A DNA stretch of 64,000 nt from Berkiella sp963829835 (lineage in GTDB: Bacteria > Pseudomonadota > Gammaproteobacteria > Berkiellales > Berkiellaceae). Position 1 is the stretch's first letter, and each line of letters starts with the position of its first letter. The stretch lies in contig CAWHKC010000003.1 of assembly GCA_963829835.1 (NCBI GenBank), positions 558,001 to 622,000 of the forward strand, written 5' to 3'. The notes beneath the pieces were generated by a model. It saw nothing but the letters and a program-made list of their open reading frames with translations, was not told the origin of the DNA and did no database searches. Of the stretch, positions 36,081 through 45,514 are shown in pieces. The translations under genes were made by a program, and so were the position numbers.

Positions 36081-36857
36081 ATGGTAAATTTACCAAATGA
36101 ACTGCCACAACTTGTTTTTTTATATCTGATGCCATTTGTTAGAGTGTCTGCCATGGTGATGGCGTTGCCTATTATTGGTTCAGAATTAGTCCCTGTAAAA
36201 GTTAAATTAATGATAAGTCTTGCTTTAACGCTAATCGTTGTGACCAGTACTAGCGCACATTTTACTAGTATCAGTGATGTTCCTTATATTTTTATAGTAT
36301 TGTCTGTGGCATATCAAATTGTGATTGGCGTCATATTTGGCTTAATTATTCATACTATATTTCAAGCCTTTAATGTTGCAGGTCAAATAATTGCTATGCA
36401 AATGGGGTTGGGATTTGCTCAATTGGTTGATCCTCAAAGCGGGGTAACAGTACCTGCTGTTAGTCAATTTTATATGATGGTAGCTACCTTATTATATTTA
36501 TCAATGAACGGACATTTGTTTGTTATTACAGCGTTGGTTGAAAGCTTCAACGCAGTACCTGCAGTTATTAATGAATATAAGTCGATTCCCTTTGATGAGA
36601 TAATGAATTTAGGCGCTATGATGTTCTCATATGGATTGAAAATAGCCCTCCCAGCAATTGTGGCGTTGTTAATTACAAATATTGGTTTTGGGGTTATGAC
36701 TAAAGCGGCTCCTCAATTTAATTTATTTACAATAGGGTTTTCCATTTCAATGGTTCTTGGGATTGGTTTAATCTGGATTAATTTGGCTTTTATCATGCCA
36801 ATTTTCGAAGATTTAACTGATAGTCTACATGTCACCTTACTTGAATCTACACAATAG
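36081..36857 (+). CDS. fliR: flagellar export gate protein FliR
   Basis: Gate subunit of 258 residues with about six membrane segments. GQIIAMQMGLGFAQLVDPQSGVTVP is the FliR signature, followed by ALPAIVALLITNIGFGVMTKAAPQFNLF. It starts 3 bases after fliQ and is 8 bases before flhB. Confidence 0.95.
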   Translation: MVNLPNELPQLVFLYLMPFVRVSAMVMALPIIGSELVPVKVKLMISLALTLIVVTSTSAHFTSISDVPYIFIVLSVAYQIVIGVIFGLIIHTIFQAFNVAGQIIAMQMGLGFAQLVDPQSGVTVPAVSQFYMMVATLLYLSMNGHLFVITALVESFNAVPAVINEYKSIPFDEIMNLGAMMFSYGLKIALPAIVALLITNIGFGVMTKAAPQFNLFTIGFSISMVLGIGLIWINLAFIMPIFEDLTDSLHVTLLESTQ

Positions 36858-36865
36858 GGGTTGAC

Positions 36866-37993
36866 ATGGCAGAAGACGATACACAAGAACGCACAGAACA
36901 GCCCAGCGCCAAAAAGGAGAAGGAGTCCAAAGAGCGGGGCTTGGCGGCCCGTTCTAAAGATTTTAACTCACTTGTTGTTTTGTTTTTTGGCTGCACCTCA
37001 TTTTTAGTTTTTGGACAATATATCTATTCTCGCCTCCAACGTTTGTTTACGCATTTTTTTGCATTTGATACACAAACGTTACTCAATGACGATGCTTTGG
37101 TTGTTCATTTCAAAGAAGGTTTAGAAGAGGGATTTTTTATCGTATTACCTATTTTAGCTTTGGTTGCAATAGCCAGTTTTGTTGGCGTTATTTTGATCGG
37201 AGGTTGGTCATTTTCAATAGACAATGTCATGCCAAAATTTGAAAGATTAGATCCTATTAAAGGTTTACAAAAAATATTTTCAATGAAGGGACTAATGGAA
37301 TTATTTAAGTCTGTCATCAAGGTGGCCCTGGTTTTCACTGCTGGTTATATTATTTATTTTATTTTCTTTGATGAAATTATAGCTATCAATCTTTTAGACC
37401 TTAAACCCAGCATGAATGAAGCCGTTAATATTATTGTCTATTCAGCTTTTATATTAACGGGAAGTTTGATTGTTGTTTCAATGTTCGATGTTCCTTTTCA
37501 AATATGGGATTATCGCAGACAGTTAATGATGACAAAACAAGAAGTACGCGATGAATATAAAGATACCGAAGGTAAACCTGAAGTTAAATCGAAGATGAGA
37601 AGAATGCAAAAGCAGATGGCACAAAGACGTATGATGGCAGCTGTTCCAAAAGCAGATGTTATTATTACGAACCCAACGCACTTTGCAGTTGCTTTAAAAT
37701 ATGATGAGACTAATATGAAAGCGCCAATTGTGGTGGCAAAAGGAGCAGATTTAGTAGCTCAGAAAATTATTGAATTAGGTAAAGAACATGCTATTCCGAC
37801 ACTTTCAATGCCCCCACTTGCGCGTTCAATTTTCTTCCATACGGAACTTGGGGCTGAGATCCCACAAAAACTTTACGTTGCAGTTGCTCAAGTTTTAGCT
37901 TATGTGCATCAACTTAAACAATATCGAAAAGGTAAATTGAAGAAACCAAAATTACCTACAAAGTTAGATATTCCACCAGACATGATGAAATAG
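36866..37993 (+). CDS. flhB: flagellar export switch protein FlhB
   Basis: Substrate-specificity switch of the export gate, acting with FliK. The 375-residue product has four membrane segments (about 30-210) and a cytoplasmic domain with the self-cleavage site NPTH (269-272) in ADVIITNPTHFAVALKYDE. Its N-terminus (ERTEQPSAKKEKESKERG) is typical. Confidence 0.96.
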   Translation: MAEDDTQERTEQPSAKKEKESKERGLAARSKDFNSLVVLFFGCTSFLVFGQYIYSRLQRLFTHFFAFDTQTLLNDDALVVHFKEGLEEGFFIVLPILALVAIASFVGVILIGGWSFSIDNVMPKFERLDPIKGLQKIFSMKGLMELFKSVIKVALVFTAGYIIYFIFFDEIIAINLLDLKPSMNEAVNIIVYSAFILTGSLIVVSMFDVPFQIWDYRRQLMMTKQEVRDEYKDTEGKPEVKSKMRRMQKQMAQRRMMAAVPKADVIITNPTHFAVALKYDETNMKAPIVVAKGADLVAQKIIELGKEHAIPTLSMPPLARSIFFHTELGAEIPQKLYVAVAQVLAYVHQLKQYRKGKLKKPKLPTKLDIPPDMMK

Positions 37994-38000
37994 GTAAAAT

Positions 38001-40109
38001 ATGGATTTTATAAAAAACATTCAACAAATGCGACCATATGGTAATATCGGTTTTGGTATTCCACTATTTGTTTTAATGATGTTAGGAATGCTGATACTAC
38101 CATTGCCTCCTTTTTTATTGGATATCTTTTTTACCTTTAATATCACCTTAGCCTTACTTGTATTATTAGCCGGTACCTATAGTCTTCGCCCGCTGGATTT
38201 TAGTATTTTCCCTATGATCTTGTTATTGGCTACGTTGCTCCGCTTGGCTTTGAATATTGCTTCAACACGGGTCGTTTTATTAGAAGGTCATACCGGGACA
38301 GACGCGGCAGGTAAAGTCGTACAATCCTTCGGAGAGGTTGTTATTGGCGGTAACTATGCAGTTGGTTTTATTGTCTTTCTCATTTTAGTGATTATTAACT
38401 TTATTGTTGTCACAAAAGGGGCAAGTCGTATATCAGAAGTTAGCGCTAGGTTTACTTTAGATTCTATGCCTGGTAAACAAATGTCTATTGATGCTGATTT
38501 AAATGCTGGTGTTATTACGCAAGATGAAGCACGCGCTAGACGACAAGAAGTAGCTAGTGAAGCTGATTTTTATGGGGCAATGGATGGTGCTAGTAAGTTT
38601 GTCAGAGGCGACGCTATCGCCGGTATTTTGATTTTAGCGATTAATATTATAGGCGGATTCATTATTGGAACTGTCCAACATGATTTGTCGATTGAAGATG
38701 CTTTTCGTGTTTATGGCTTATTAACGATTGGCGATGGCTTGGTAGCGCAAATTCCTTCGCTATTATTGTCAACCGCTGCGGCCATTATGGTAACACGTGT
38801 CTCTTCTTCACATGATGTTTCAACCCAAGTTAAAGATCAAGTACTCTATCAATTTAAACCATTAGCAATCTCAAGCATTGTTTTAGGTGTCTTAGGCTTT
38901 ATCCCGGGTATGCCACATGTGGTATTTTTAGGAATAGCACTTCTTTTAGGCTTTGGGGCTTATTTTTTAAATAAACAGAAATTTTTGAAAAAAGAAGCAG
39001 AAGCTAAACCAAATGCAAAATCCAGTGATGAAGCAGCGCTTGCGAGAGTGAATGCTGAACCAGAAGTTAAAGAAGTCAGTTGGGATGATGTACCATTACT
39101 AGATGATGTAAGCTTAGAGGTTGGGTATAAATTAATCCCATTGGTTGAATCTAAAACTGGTGGTGAATTGCTGAATCGTATTAAAGGTGTACGTAAAAAA
39201 TTATCTCAAGAATTAGGGTTTCTCGTACCTTCTGTTCATATACGAGATGATCTCAATTTAGGACCAACTAACTATAAAATCTCATTATTAGGTGTTGTCA
39301 TTGGTGAAGGAGATGTTTTTCCAGATAAAGACATGGCAATCAATTCTGGTCAAATTTTTGGAAAGATTGATGGGATCCCGACCAAAGATCCGGCTTTTGG
39401 ATTAGATGCTGTTTGGATTAATAAATCCTCAAAAGAGCAAGCTCAGACGTTAGGATATACAGTAGTTGATTCAAGCACCGTTATTGCAACCCATTTGAGT
39501 CAAATCATACAAGATAATGCTCATCAGTTATTGGGACACCAAGAAGCTCAAAAAATTCTTGATATACTCGCTAAAAGTGCACCGAAACTGGTTGATGATC
39601 TAGTGCCGGATAAGATTTCATTATCCGTGGTTGTTAAAATATTTCAAAATCTGCTTGAAGAGCACGTCCCACTTCGCGATAGTAAAACGATCGTTGAGAC
39701 CCTGTCAGAGTATGCTCAAAAGAGTCAAGATCCTGCCGCGTTGACGGAGATGGTAAGAGCCTCCTTGGGTAGGTTAATCGTTCAACAATTGAATGGATCA
39801 GCGATGGAGGTCCCAGTTGTCACGATTGATCCAAACTTGGAACAGATTTTGCTGCAATCTATTCATACCGGTGGGTCAGAGAATGGTGCCGTTGATCCGA
39901 CATTGATGGACAAAATTCAAAAAGCGGTCATTCAGTTTGCTAATAAGCAGGAAGTGATGGGAGTTCCTGCGATACTGCTTGTTCATCCAAGTATTAGAAG
40001 GTTGTTGTCTAAATTATTAAAGCATTTTGCTAAAAATCTTTCGGTTCTTTCTTTTAAGGAAATACCGGATGAAAAGCAGATTAAAGTTGTATCGACTTTG
40101 GGATTTTAA
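38001..40109 (+). CDS. flhA: flagellar export protein FlhA
   Basis: Largest export-gate subunit, forming the cytoplasmic docking ring for chaperone-substrate complexes. The 702-residue product has eight predicted membrane segments in the first 330 residues, the FHIPEP-type segment (RFTLDSMPGKQMSIDADLNAGVITQDEARARR, about 152-183) and the large cytoplasmic domain. Typical length. Confidence 0.96.
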   Translation: MDFIKNIQQMRPYGNIGFGIPLFVLMMLGMLILPLPPFLLDIFFTFNITLALLVLLAGTYSLRPLDFSIFPMILLLATLLRLALNIASTRVVLLEGHTGTDAAGKVVQSFGEVVIGGNYAVGFIVFLILVIINFIVVTKGASRISEVSARFTLDSMPGKQMSIDADLNAGVITQDEARARRQEVASEADFYGAMDGASKFVRGDAIAGILILAINIIGGFIIGTVQHDLSIEDAFRVYGLLTIGDGLVAQIPSLLLSTAAAIMVTRVSSSHDVSTQVKDQVLYQFKPLAISSIVLGVLGFIPGMPHVVFLGIALLLGFGAYFLNKQKFLKKEAEAKPNAKSSDEAALARVNAEPEVKEVSWDDVPLLDDVSLEVGYKLIPLVESKTGGELLNRIKGVRKKLSQELGFLVPSVHIRDDLNLGPTNYKISLLGVVIGEGDVFPDKDMAINSGQIFGKIDGIPTKDPAFGLDAVWINKSSKEQAQTLGYTVVDSSTVIATHLSQIIQDNAHQLLGHQEAQKILDILAKSAPKLVDDLVPDKISLSVVVKIFQNLLEEHVPLRDSKTIVETLSEYAQKSQDPAALTEMVRASLGRLIVQQLNGSAMEVPVVTIDPNLEQILLQSIHTGGSENGAVDPTLMDKIQKAVIQFANKQEVMGVPAILLVHPSIRRLLSKLLKHFAKNLSVLSFKEIPDEKQIKVVSTLGF

Positions 40110-40118
40110 TAGACAGGT

Positions 40119-41348
40119 ATGAATACAAAAGAGACAGCTAAAGAATTTATTGCCCCTAGTATTAGTGCTGCACTAAGACAAGTGAAAGCAGAATTTGGTG
40201 CGCAAGCAATTATCTTATCCCAACAATCAATAGATGGGAAAGTTCGTGTTTTTGCAGTCCCTGGGCTTGTTCAATCTAATCAGGTCGTTAATAGTGAATT
40301 GCAAGTTCCAGTGCAAAGTAAACAACTTCCCATTTCTTCTTTATTAGAGCAAGCCTTAGAAGATGAATCTCACTTATTAAAAGATGATATTTTTTCTTCT
40401 ACTTATCTTCGTACGCCATCGCAAAGAAAAGAGGAAGATTTTAAAGTTAACAATGAAGTAGAATTTATTAAGAGTGAATTAGAGACGATAAAGGATCTCT
40501 TAAAGGAAAAACATGCAAGCGTAACGCCGCATCAGGTTGAGTCAGATCAGAACTTCAATGTGCACCAGTTGCATATTATGAGAACGCTGCATCAAAAGCG
40601 CTTAAATTCATCTGTTATTAATAATTTTATATCCTCCATCCCTACTGATTTCTCGTTGGAACAATCTTGGCATCATGTTATTTCCAAGATTGTAAATGTA
40701 ATGAATTTTGACAAAGCCCAGTTGTCAACCTCAAAAAAAATCAAATCATTTATTGGGCCAAGCGGAGTAGGGAAGTCACTTCTCATGGCAAAATTGATGA
40801 TATTTTTTGCTAACAAACCGCTGAAGAATAATTTCTCCATCATTTTTGTTAATAACTCAAACTTGAAAGTACTTGAGGAAGCTAAAATATACAGTCGACT
40901 TTTTGGTGTGCCAACCTATTATGCTGAATCGATTGAAGAATTAGAAAACGCGTATAAAAAATCAATCGATAAAGATTTTATCTTTATCGATTTTCCACCT
41001 TATGATTTTAATCAGTCTGACAATAACTTCTATGTCAATTTCTTACAAAAACATAAAGATGAAATTGACAATACTTTTGTCATTTCTCCTCATTGCAATT
41101 TCACTTATATTGAAAGATATTTTACTGCCTTTCAGAAGATTTTGATTGATGGTGTTTCTATCACAAAATTGGATGAATGTAATTCTTGCGAAGAAATTAT
41201 CAATTTTATCATTTCACATGAAATCCCTGTTCGCCATTTGAGTTTTGGAAACTTGAATTTTGCACAAGGATTCTCCTCTCGCTTAATATTTGGTGATAAA
41301 CAATATTTTTATGAATATTTAACGCATTCTCTCATGAATAGCAACTAG
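40119..41348 (+). CDS. flhF: FlhF-like flagellar placement protein with degenerate GTPase motifs
   Basis: FlhF is an SRP-type GTPase placing polar flagella. The N-terminus (about 1-48, SAALRQVKAEFGAQAIILSQQ) is typical FlhF. G1 is GPSGVGKS (213-220) and G4 is TKLDE (349-353), both kept. The G2 DTYR/IGA motif is absent, with NNSNLKVLEEA in its place. G3 DTAG is replaced by DFPPYD (291-296). Those residues serve magnesium, catalysis and dimerisation in SRP GTPases, so hydrolysis is doubtful. Order flhA-flhF-flhG supports the name. Confidence 0.85.
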   Translation: MNTKETAKEFIAPSISAALRQVKAEFGAQAIILSQQSIDGKVRVFAVPGLVQSNQVVNSELQVPVQSKQLPISSLLEQALEDESHLLKDDIFSSTYLRTPSQRKEEDFKVNNEVEFIKSELETIKDLLKEKHASVTPHQVESDQNFNVHQLHIMRTLHQKRLNSSVINNFISSIPTDFSLEQSWHHVISKIVNVMNFDKAQLSTSKKIKSFIGPSGVGKSLLMAKLMIFFANKPLKNNFSIIFVNNSNLKVLEEAKIYSRLFGVPTYYAESIEELENAYKKSIDKDFIFIDFPPYDFNQSDNNFYVNFLQKHKDEIDNTFVISPHCNFTYIERYFTAFQKILIDGVSITKLDECNSCEEIINFIISHEIPVRHLSFGNLNFAQGFSSRLIFGDKQYFYEYLTHSLMNSN

Positions 41349-41361
41349 GAGTTAGTAGCTC

Positions 41362-42192
41362 ATGTTAAGTAATATTCGGCCAATTCAAGTTTTGGCTGTG
41401 ACAGGTGGCAAAGGTGGGGTTGGTAAAACGAATGTGGCAGTTAATATGGGAGCAAGTTTAGCTTCTCTTGGAAAACGTGTATTTCTATTTGATGCCGATT
41501 TTGGTTTATCCAATGTTGATGTCGTTCTGGGATTAAAACCAAGATTTACAATTGCAAATGTGCTTAATAATGAATGCTCACTGGATGATGTTATTCAAAC
41601 AGGTCCTTTTGGTTTACAAATTATTCCTGGTGCTTCTGGTATTCAGGAACTCGTTCAATTACAAGCAAAAGAATATGCCGGTCTTATACACTCATTTAAT
41701 TCACTGATGGGAAAATTAGATACACTCATCATTGATACAGCGGCGGGGATCTCTGATTCTGTTGTGAGATTTGCGATAGCGTCACAAGAAATAATTATTG
41801 TTGTTTGTGATGAACCGGCCTCCCTCGCTGATTCTTATGCATTAATTAAGATTTTACATAAAACATATGGTGTTCAACGCTTCCGTATCGTTGTGAATAT
41901 GTCTAGTAGTTTGTATGAAGCAAAAAAATTATTTGCTAAGCTAACTAATGTGACAGATAAATTTTTAAGTGTGGTATTGCACTTTTTAGGGTGGATACCG
42001 GAGGATGAATTGGTACGGAAAGCTATCAGACAACAACGTGCAGTCGTAGAAGCATATCCAAGTTGTAAAGCTTCGCAATGCTATAGGCAATTAGCCCAAA
42101 GCGTTTGCGAGCTTGCCTTGCCAAAGGCAGGTAGCGGTCATGTGCAATTCTTTATTGAGCAATTGATAAAACCACCAATAGTCGTTCAATAG
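41362..42192 (+). CDS. flhG: flagellar number regulator FlhG/FleN (MinD-like ATPase)
   Basis: MinD/ParA-type ATPase restricting flagellar number and restraining FleQ in polar flagellates. The deviant Walker A GGKGGVGKT lies at 15-23, with FDADFGLSNVDVVLG and LIIDTAAGISD following. The 276-residue length is normal. Known FlhG proteins bear an N-terminal DQAxxLR segment that stimulates FlhF; here the N-terminus is only about 10 residues (MLSNIRPIQV) and the motif is absent, which matches the degenerate FlhF. Confidence 0.93.
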   Translation: MLSNIRPIQVLAVTGGKGGVGKTNVAVNMGASLASLGKRVFLFDADFGLSNVDVVLGLKPRFTIANVLNNECSLDDVIQTGPFGLQIIPGASGIQELVQLQAKEYAGLIHSFNSLMGKLDTLIIDTAAGISDSVVRFAIASQEIIIVVCDEPASLADSYALIKILHKTYGVQRFRIVVNMSSSLYEAKKLFAKLTNVTDKFLSVVLHFLGWIPEDELVRKAIRQQRAVVEAYPSCKASQCYRQLAQSVCELALPKAGSGHVQFFIEQLIKPPIVVQ

Positions 42193-42203
42193 AGGTTAAA
42201 TGC

Positions 42204-42926
42204 ATGAATGGAGCTGCGTTATATAAATCTGTTCAGCTTGATGCTGACGATAGTTTTGTGAAGGAATATGCTCCCTTAGTAAAACGTATTGCCCATCATT
42301 TATTAGCTCGCCTGCCTGCTATTATTCAAGCCGAAGATCTGATCCAGGCTGGCATGATAGGATTGATAGAAGCTGCTCGTAATTTTGATGAGAATAGGGG
42401 CGCGACATTTATCACTTATGCGGGGATCCGTATTCGTGGTGCGATGTTGGATGAAATTCGTAAGGGAGATTGGGCCCCACGTTCTGTCCATAAAAATTCA
42501 AGACGTGTTGCCGCGGCGATGCGTGAAGTGGAAAATGCCACAGGGCGTGATGCACGTGATATTGATGTGGCTAAAACCCTTGATATGACACTAGAAGAAT
42601 ACCATCAAATTTTACAGGACTCTAATAGTTCAAAGATTTTTGCGTTTGATGATTTGGGTGTTAATGAAGAAGCCCTTGATTGTCCTACTTCAAATCCCAT
42701 CACAGGCCCCTTAGAGGGCATCCAAAGAGATGATTTCAAACAAAAGCTTGGTCTTGAGATAGCCAAGTTGCCGGAACGTGAGAAACTCGTTTTAGCGCTT
42801 TACTATGACGAAGAATTAAACTTGCGTGAAGTGGGTGAAGTGCTTGGGGTGAGTGAGTCACGGATTAGCCAGATCCATAGTCAAGCAATGATTCGTCTAA
42901 AATCAAGATTGGTTAACTGGAAATAA
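42204..42926 (+). CDS. fliA: flagellar sigma factor FliA (sigma-28)
   Basis: Late-gene sigma factor of 240 residues. Region 2 (ALVKRIAHHLLARLPAIIQAEDLIQAGMIGLIEAARNFD, and GATFITYAGIRIRGAMLDEIRKGDWAPRSVHK) and region 4 (LPEREKLVLALYYDEELNLREVGEVLGVSESRISQIHSQA) are canonical. Likely target: the fliC promoter at 12788. AGAGG precedes the ATG. The anti-sigma FlgM is not in the window. Confidence 0.96.
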   Translation: MNGAALYKSVQLDADDSFVKEYAPLVKRIAHHLLARLPAIIQAEDLIQAGMIGLIEAARNFDENRGATFITYAGIRIRGAMLDEIRKGDWAPRSVHKNSRRVAAAMREVENATGRDARDIDVAKTLDMTLEEYHQILQDSNSSKIFAFDDLGVNEEALDCPTSNPITGPLEGIQRDDFKQKLGLEIAKLPEREKLVLALYYDEELNLREVGEVLGVSESRISQIHSQAMIRLKSRLVNWK

Positions 42927-42943
42927 TCCCCGTATTATTCTGA

Positions 42944-43018
42944 GTAGGGTGGGCAAAGCTTTTAGCGTGCCCACCATCTTCATATTGGTGGGCACGCTAA
43001 AAGCTTTGCCCACCCTAC
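42944..43018. repeat. perfect 32-base inverted repeat
   Basis: Two 32-base arms (42944-42975 and 42987-43018) are perfect reverse complements around an 11-base loop. The arm begins GTAGGGTGGGCAAAGC. A degenerate copy lies at 17774-17830. Placed 17 bases after fliA, the transcript hairpin would be very stable and may end or protect the flagellar message, but no T run follows. Confidence 0.9.
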
Positions 43019-43082
43019 ACAAGTACACATTCAATTTCCTGCTAAACTAAACAAAGCGTCATTCTAGGGATAGGAGGCAATC

Positions 43083-43463
43083 ATGGCTTTAGAAATTTTA
43101 TTGTGGCTGAGCGTCGCATTAAATGTGTTTACATTGATTTCTTCCTTCATAATTCTCAAAAGATTTAAAAAAATTACCAAGTTAACCACCCTGGTTTATG
43201 ATCAGTTGGTAATCAGTAAAGCCGAACCCGCAGAGCCCAAACCAAATCATGGACTCTTTGATGAAGCTTTAACACAAAGTCTTAAAAAAATTGAGAGTGA
43301 AGCTCAAGCGCATTTATTTACAGACGATCCCTTAATGGAACGTGAAGCCTCAGATGATATTCATACAAAAGTGATGACCAAAGCAGAAGCGCATCTGGTG
43401 AAAGTTTTGCAAGCTAAATATACACTGCAAGATGACGAAGAAAGTCCTCCTTTGGGAACCTAA
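43083..43463 (+). CDS. small membrane-anchored protein, function unknown
   Basis: A 126-residue protein with one N-terminal membrane segment (about 4-26), a basic stretch (KRFKKITK) and an acidic helical C-terminal region. AGGAGG lies just before the ATG. In Pseudomonas and Vibrio flagellar clusters a small membrane-anchored DUF2802 protein follows the chemotaxis genes; size and topology fit, but I cannot see a decisive motif beyond TKAEAHLVKVL. I do not assign a function. Confidence 0.7.
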   Translation: MALEILLWLSVALNVFTLISSFIILKRFKKITKLTTLVYDQLVISKAEPAEPKPNHGLFDEALTQSLKKIESEAQAHLFTDDPLMEREASDDIHTKVMTKAEAHLVKVLQAKYTLQDDEESPPLGT

Positions 43464-43597
43464 TAATTTTTACTACATAAATACTGATCTAACAGCTTAA
43501 CTCATCACTCGATATCAACCATTCATCTTTGATTCCTCGATTTTTAATCAAATACCCCCATGTTAGTCATACGTTAAATTTTTAAGAGAGATTTACT

Positions 43598-45304
43598 ATG
43601 ACTATTCATCATGACTTTAATAAGAACTTTACTAATGGCCAACAGCTAGCAATGTTACGTCACATTGCAATGGGTGAAAAAGTTACGCCTCAAATGGTTA
43701 AGACTTTTTTTACCAGAGAATATCAAAGAAACAACCCTAAAACCGTGGCTGTTTTAAAAGAATTATTTGACGCCATCAGAAATAATATTTCTATAGATGG
43801 AAAACTGATTGCGCAAATGTCACAAGCAGAAAAGCAAAAAACATTGGCAGAAAAAATCAAGCAAGGATATCAAATTGCGGCTCTAGCGCTGATGGGTAAT
43901 GGTGCGCGCTTGGACAGTGAAAGTGTTGCAACATTACAGAATAGACAATTTCAAGCTCAGCATCCTAAAACCTACAATGCTTTACGGCCATTTTTACCCT
44001 ATTGCCAAGCACCTGCTCCGGAGCCTGCGGTGCCAGTACCAGCAGCAGCAGCGCCGATACCTCAGAGAAATGCTGGATCGCCTCCTGCGATTGAAGATTC
44101 TCTGGTTAATCTGAGAAGTTATCTTGCTGGGGATGGTGGTTTTGTTAATCAAGAACCGTTATCGCATGAGGATATCGAGAGACTAAAAGTAAAGCATAAA
44201 GATAATCCAATTATGCAAGCAGCATTTTCCTTAGTGAAGGGCTTAGATATTGCCAATAGAAATGACGTCTTAAGGTTAAGTCATTTTATTCATGATCATC
44301 CTTCTTCTTTAACGGCGAATCAGGTGATTGATGCTATTGATAATGAAAAAGCAAAGCTTAATACCCTTTGGCAAAGAGAAGAGGGTCGGATGTCTTTACC
44401 AACCAATGACTCTTTTGAACAAATGCTAAAACCCAATGGTGTCTTGTTCCGAGCTAAAAAGATATTGCGTGAGCATCCTGAAATTTTGAACGGACAATTA
44501 CCAATTAAGTTGGGTGAATTTAGAAACAAAGACTTGGCTGGTTTAAAAGCAGCGCTGGCCATTACAGCACGGATGAAAGGTGCAGATAAAAACTTATTTG
44601 AAAAATGTCATGGATTTTACAAAGCGCAAGTACCCCATGGCAGTTCATATGCTTCAAAATTAATGTTTGCAGATCATTGTTATGTGCCAGCCAGTGGTTA
44701 TATCTTGGGCGCAGATCAGCTGTGTGCAAATGATGGCGATTACAATCAATATGATCCTGCTCATAAAGCAGGGATTACCGATTGCTCTGGATTCATGACC
44801 GATATTTTGCGTCAAGCACGCCCAGATTTGACTTGGTTAAAAAATCATCGTTTACAATCATGGGGTTTAGAACCTGCGCATGATTATAAGTTCTTAAAAC
44901 GATCTGATGTCGAAAATCAGGAAGGTCCTATTCAATATAGTGGACGTCGTAGGGCACATCTGAGCCGCAATGAGCTTTCAAAACTTAATAATTGGGTTCG
45001 TGAAAATCCTAATCAGTTCGATACCATCGATAAAGCCTTTGACACGGTTGCCAATCGAAATGATATCAAAGCCGGGGATTTTATTGTCTATAGACAAAGA
45101 AAAAATGGGCATGATTACAGTACCGATACGGGGCATGTTGCCTTAGTAGCAGATTATACCCCAGGTACCAATAAAGCCATTCTGATGGAATACACCCGCA
45201 GTGGCGGTCGAGATGGTGTTGGTTTCACCAAACGTCCTATCTGTTATGGAGAAGATGGTAATACTGTCTGGGAAACAAGAGTGTTACGCCCTAAAAGAGC
45301 GTAA
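43598..45304 (+). CDS. NlpC/P60-like cysteine hydrolase, candidate secreted effector
   Basis: A 568-residue protein without signal peptide or membrane segment. A helical N-terminal region (1-130) and a Pro/Ala linker (about 133-160) precede a helical middle and a C-terminal domain with the NlpC/P60 catalytic pattern: DCSGF with Cys396, TGHVALV with His513, and a possible third polar residue, Glu531 in ILMEYT. Such folds cleave peptidoglycan or act on host proteins. Lack of a Sec signal and the modular build suggest a type IV effector; that is inference. No homologue is recognised over the N-terminal half. Confidence 0.75.
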   Translation: MTIHHDFNKNFTNGQQLAMLRHIAMGEKVTPQMVKTFFTREYQRNNPKTVAVLKELFDAIRNNISIDGKLIAQMSQAEKQKTLAEKIKQGYQIAALALMGNGARLDSESVATLQNRQFQAQHPKTYNALRPFLPYCQAPAPEPAVPVPAAAAPIPQRNAGSPPAIEDSLVNLRSYLAGDGGFVNQEPLSHEDIERLKVKHKDNPIMQAAFSLVKGLDIANRNDVLRLSHFIHDHPSSLTANQVIDAIDNEKAKLNTLWQREEGRMSLPTNDSFEQMLKPNGVLFRAKKILREHPEILNGQLPIKLGEFRNKDLAGLKAALAITARMKGADKNLFEKCHGFYKAQVPHGSSYASKLMFADHCYVPASGYILGADQLCANDGDYNQYDPAHKAGITDCSGFMTDILRQARPDLTWLKNHRLQSWGLEPAHDYKFLKRSDVENQEGPIQYSGRRRAHLSRNELSKLNNWVRENPNQFDTIDKAFDTVANRNDIKAGDFIVYRQRKNGHDYSTDTGHVALVADYTPGTNKAILMEYTRSGGRDGVGFTKRPICYGEDGNTVWETRVLRPKRA

Positions 45305-45450
45305 TACCCTTCTCAGATGAATTCTCGGCAGCCAATGGTTAATCTACTGCCTATCAACAAAATATTAACCCACAACCTGGACAGCCGGCACGAACGGAAC
45401 GACGATCGTCGCAGTGTTAGTATGCTAAATATGTAATATAAGCTTGAGAA

Positions 45451-45480
45451 TTGACATGTGCTAGACGTTGAGATTAGAAT
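45451..45480 (+). promoter_or_regulatory. sigma-70-type promoter for the 45515 gene
   Basis: TTGACA at 45451-45456 and TAGAAT at 45475-45480 (5 of 6 to consensus) are 18 bases apart, 35 bases before the next start. The rest of the 210-base gap shows no gene. Confidence 0.5.
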
Positions 45481-45514
45481 CGAGGTCGTTTGACCTTAAG
45501 CCAGCAGTTCTCAT

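Noticed and set aside
43045..43080. A possible FliA promoter before the 43083 gene (TAAA then GGGATAGG)
   Set aside because: Only four of eight -10 positions match and the spacer is one base short.
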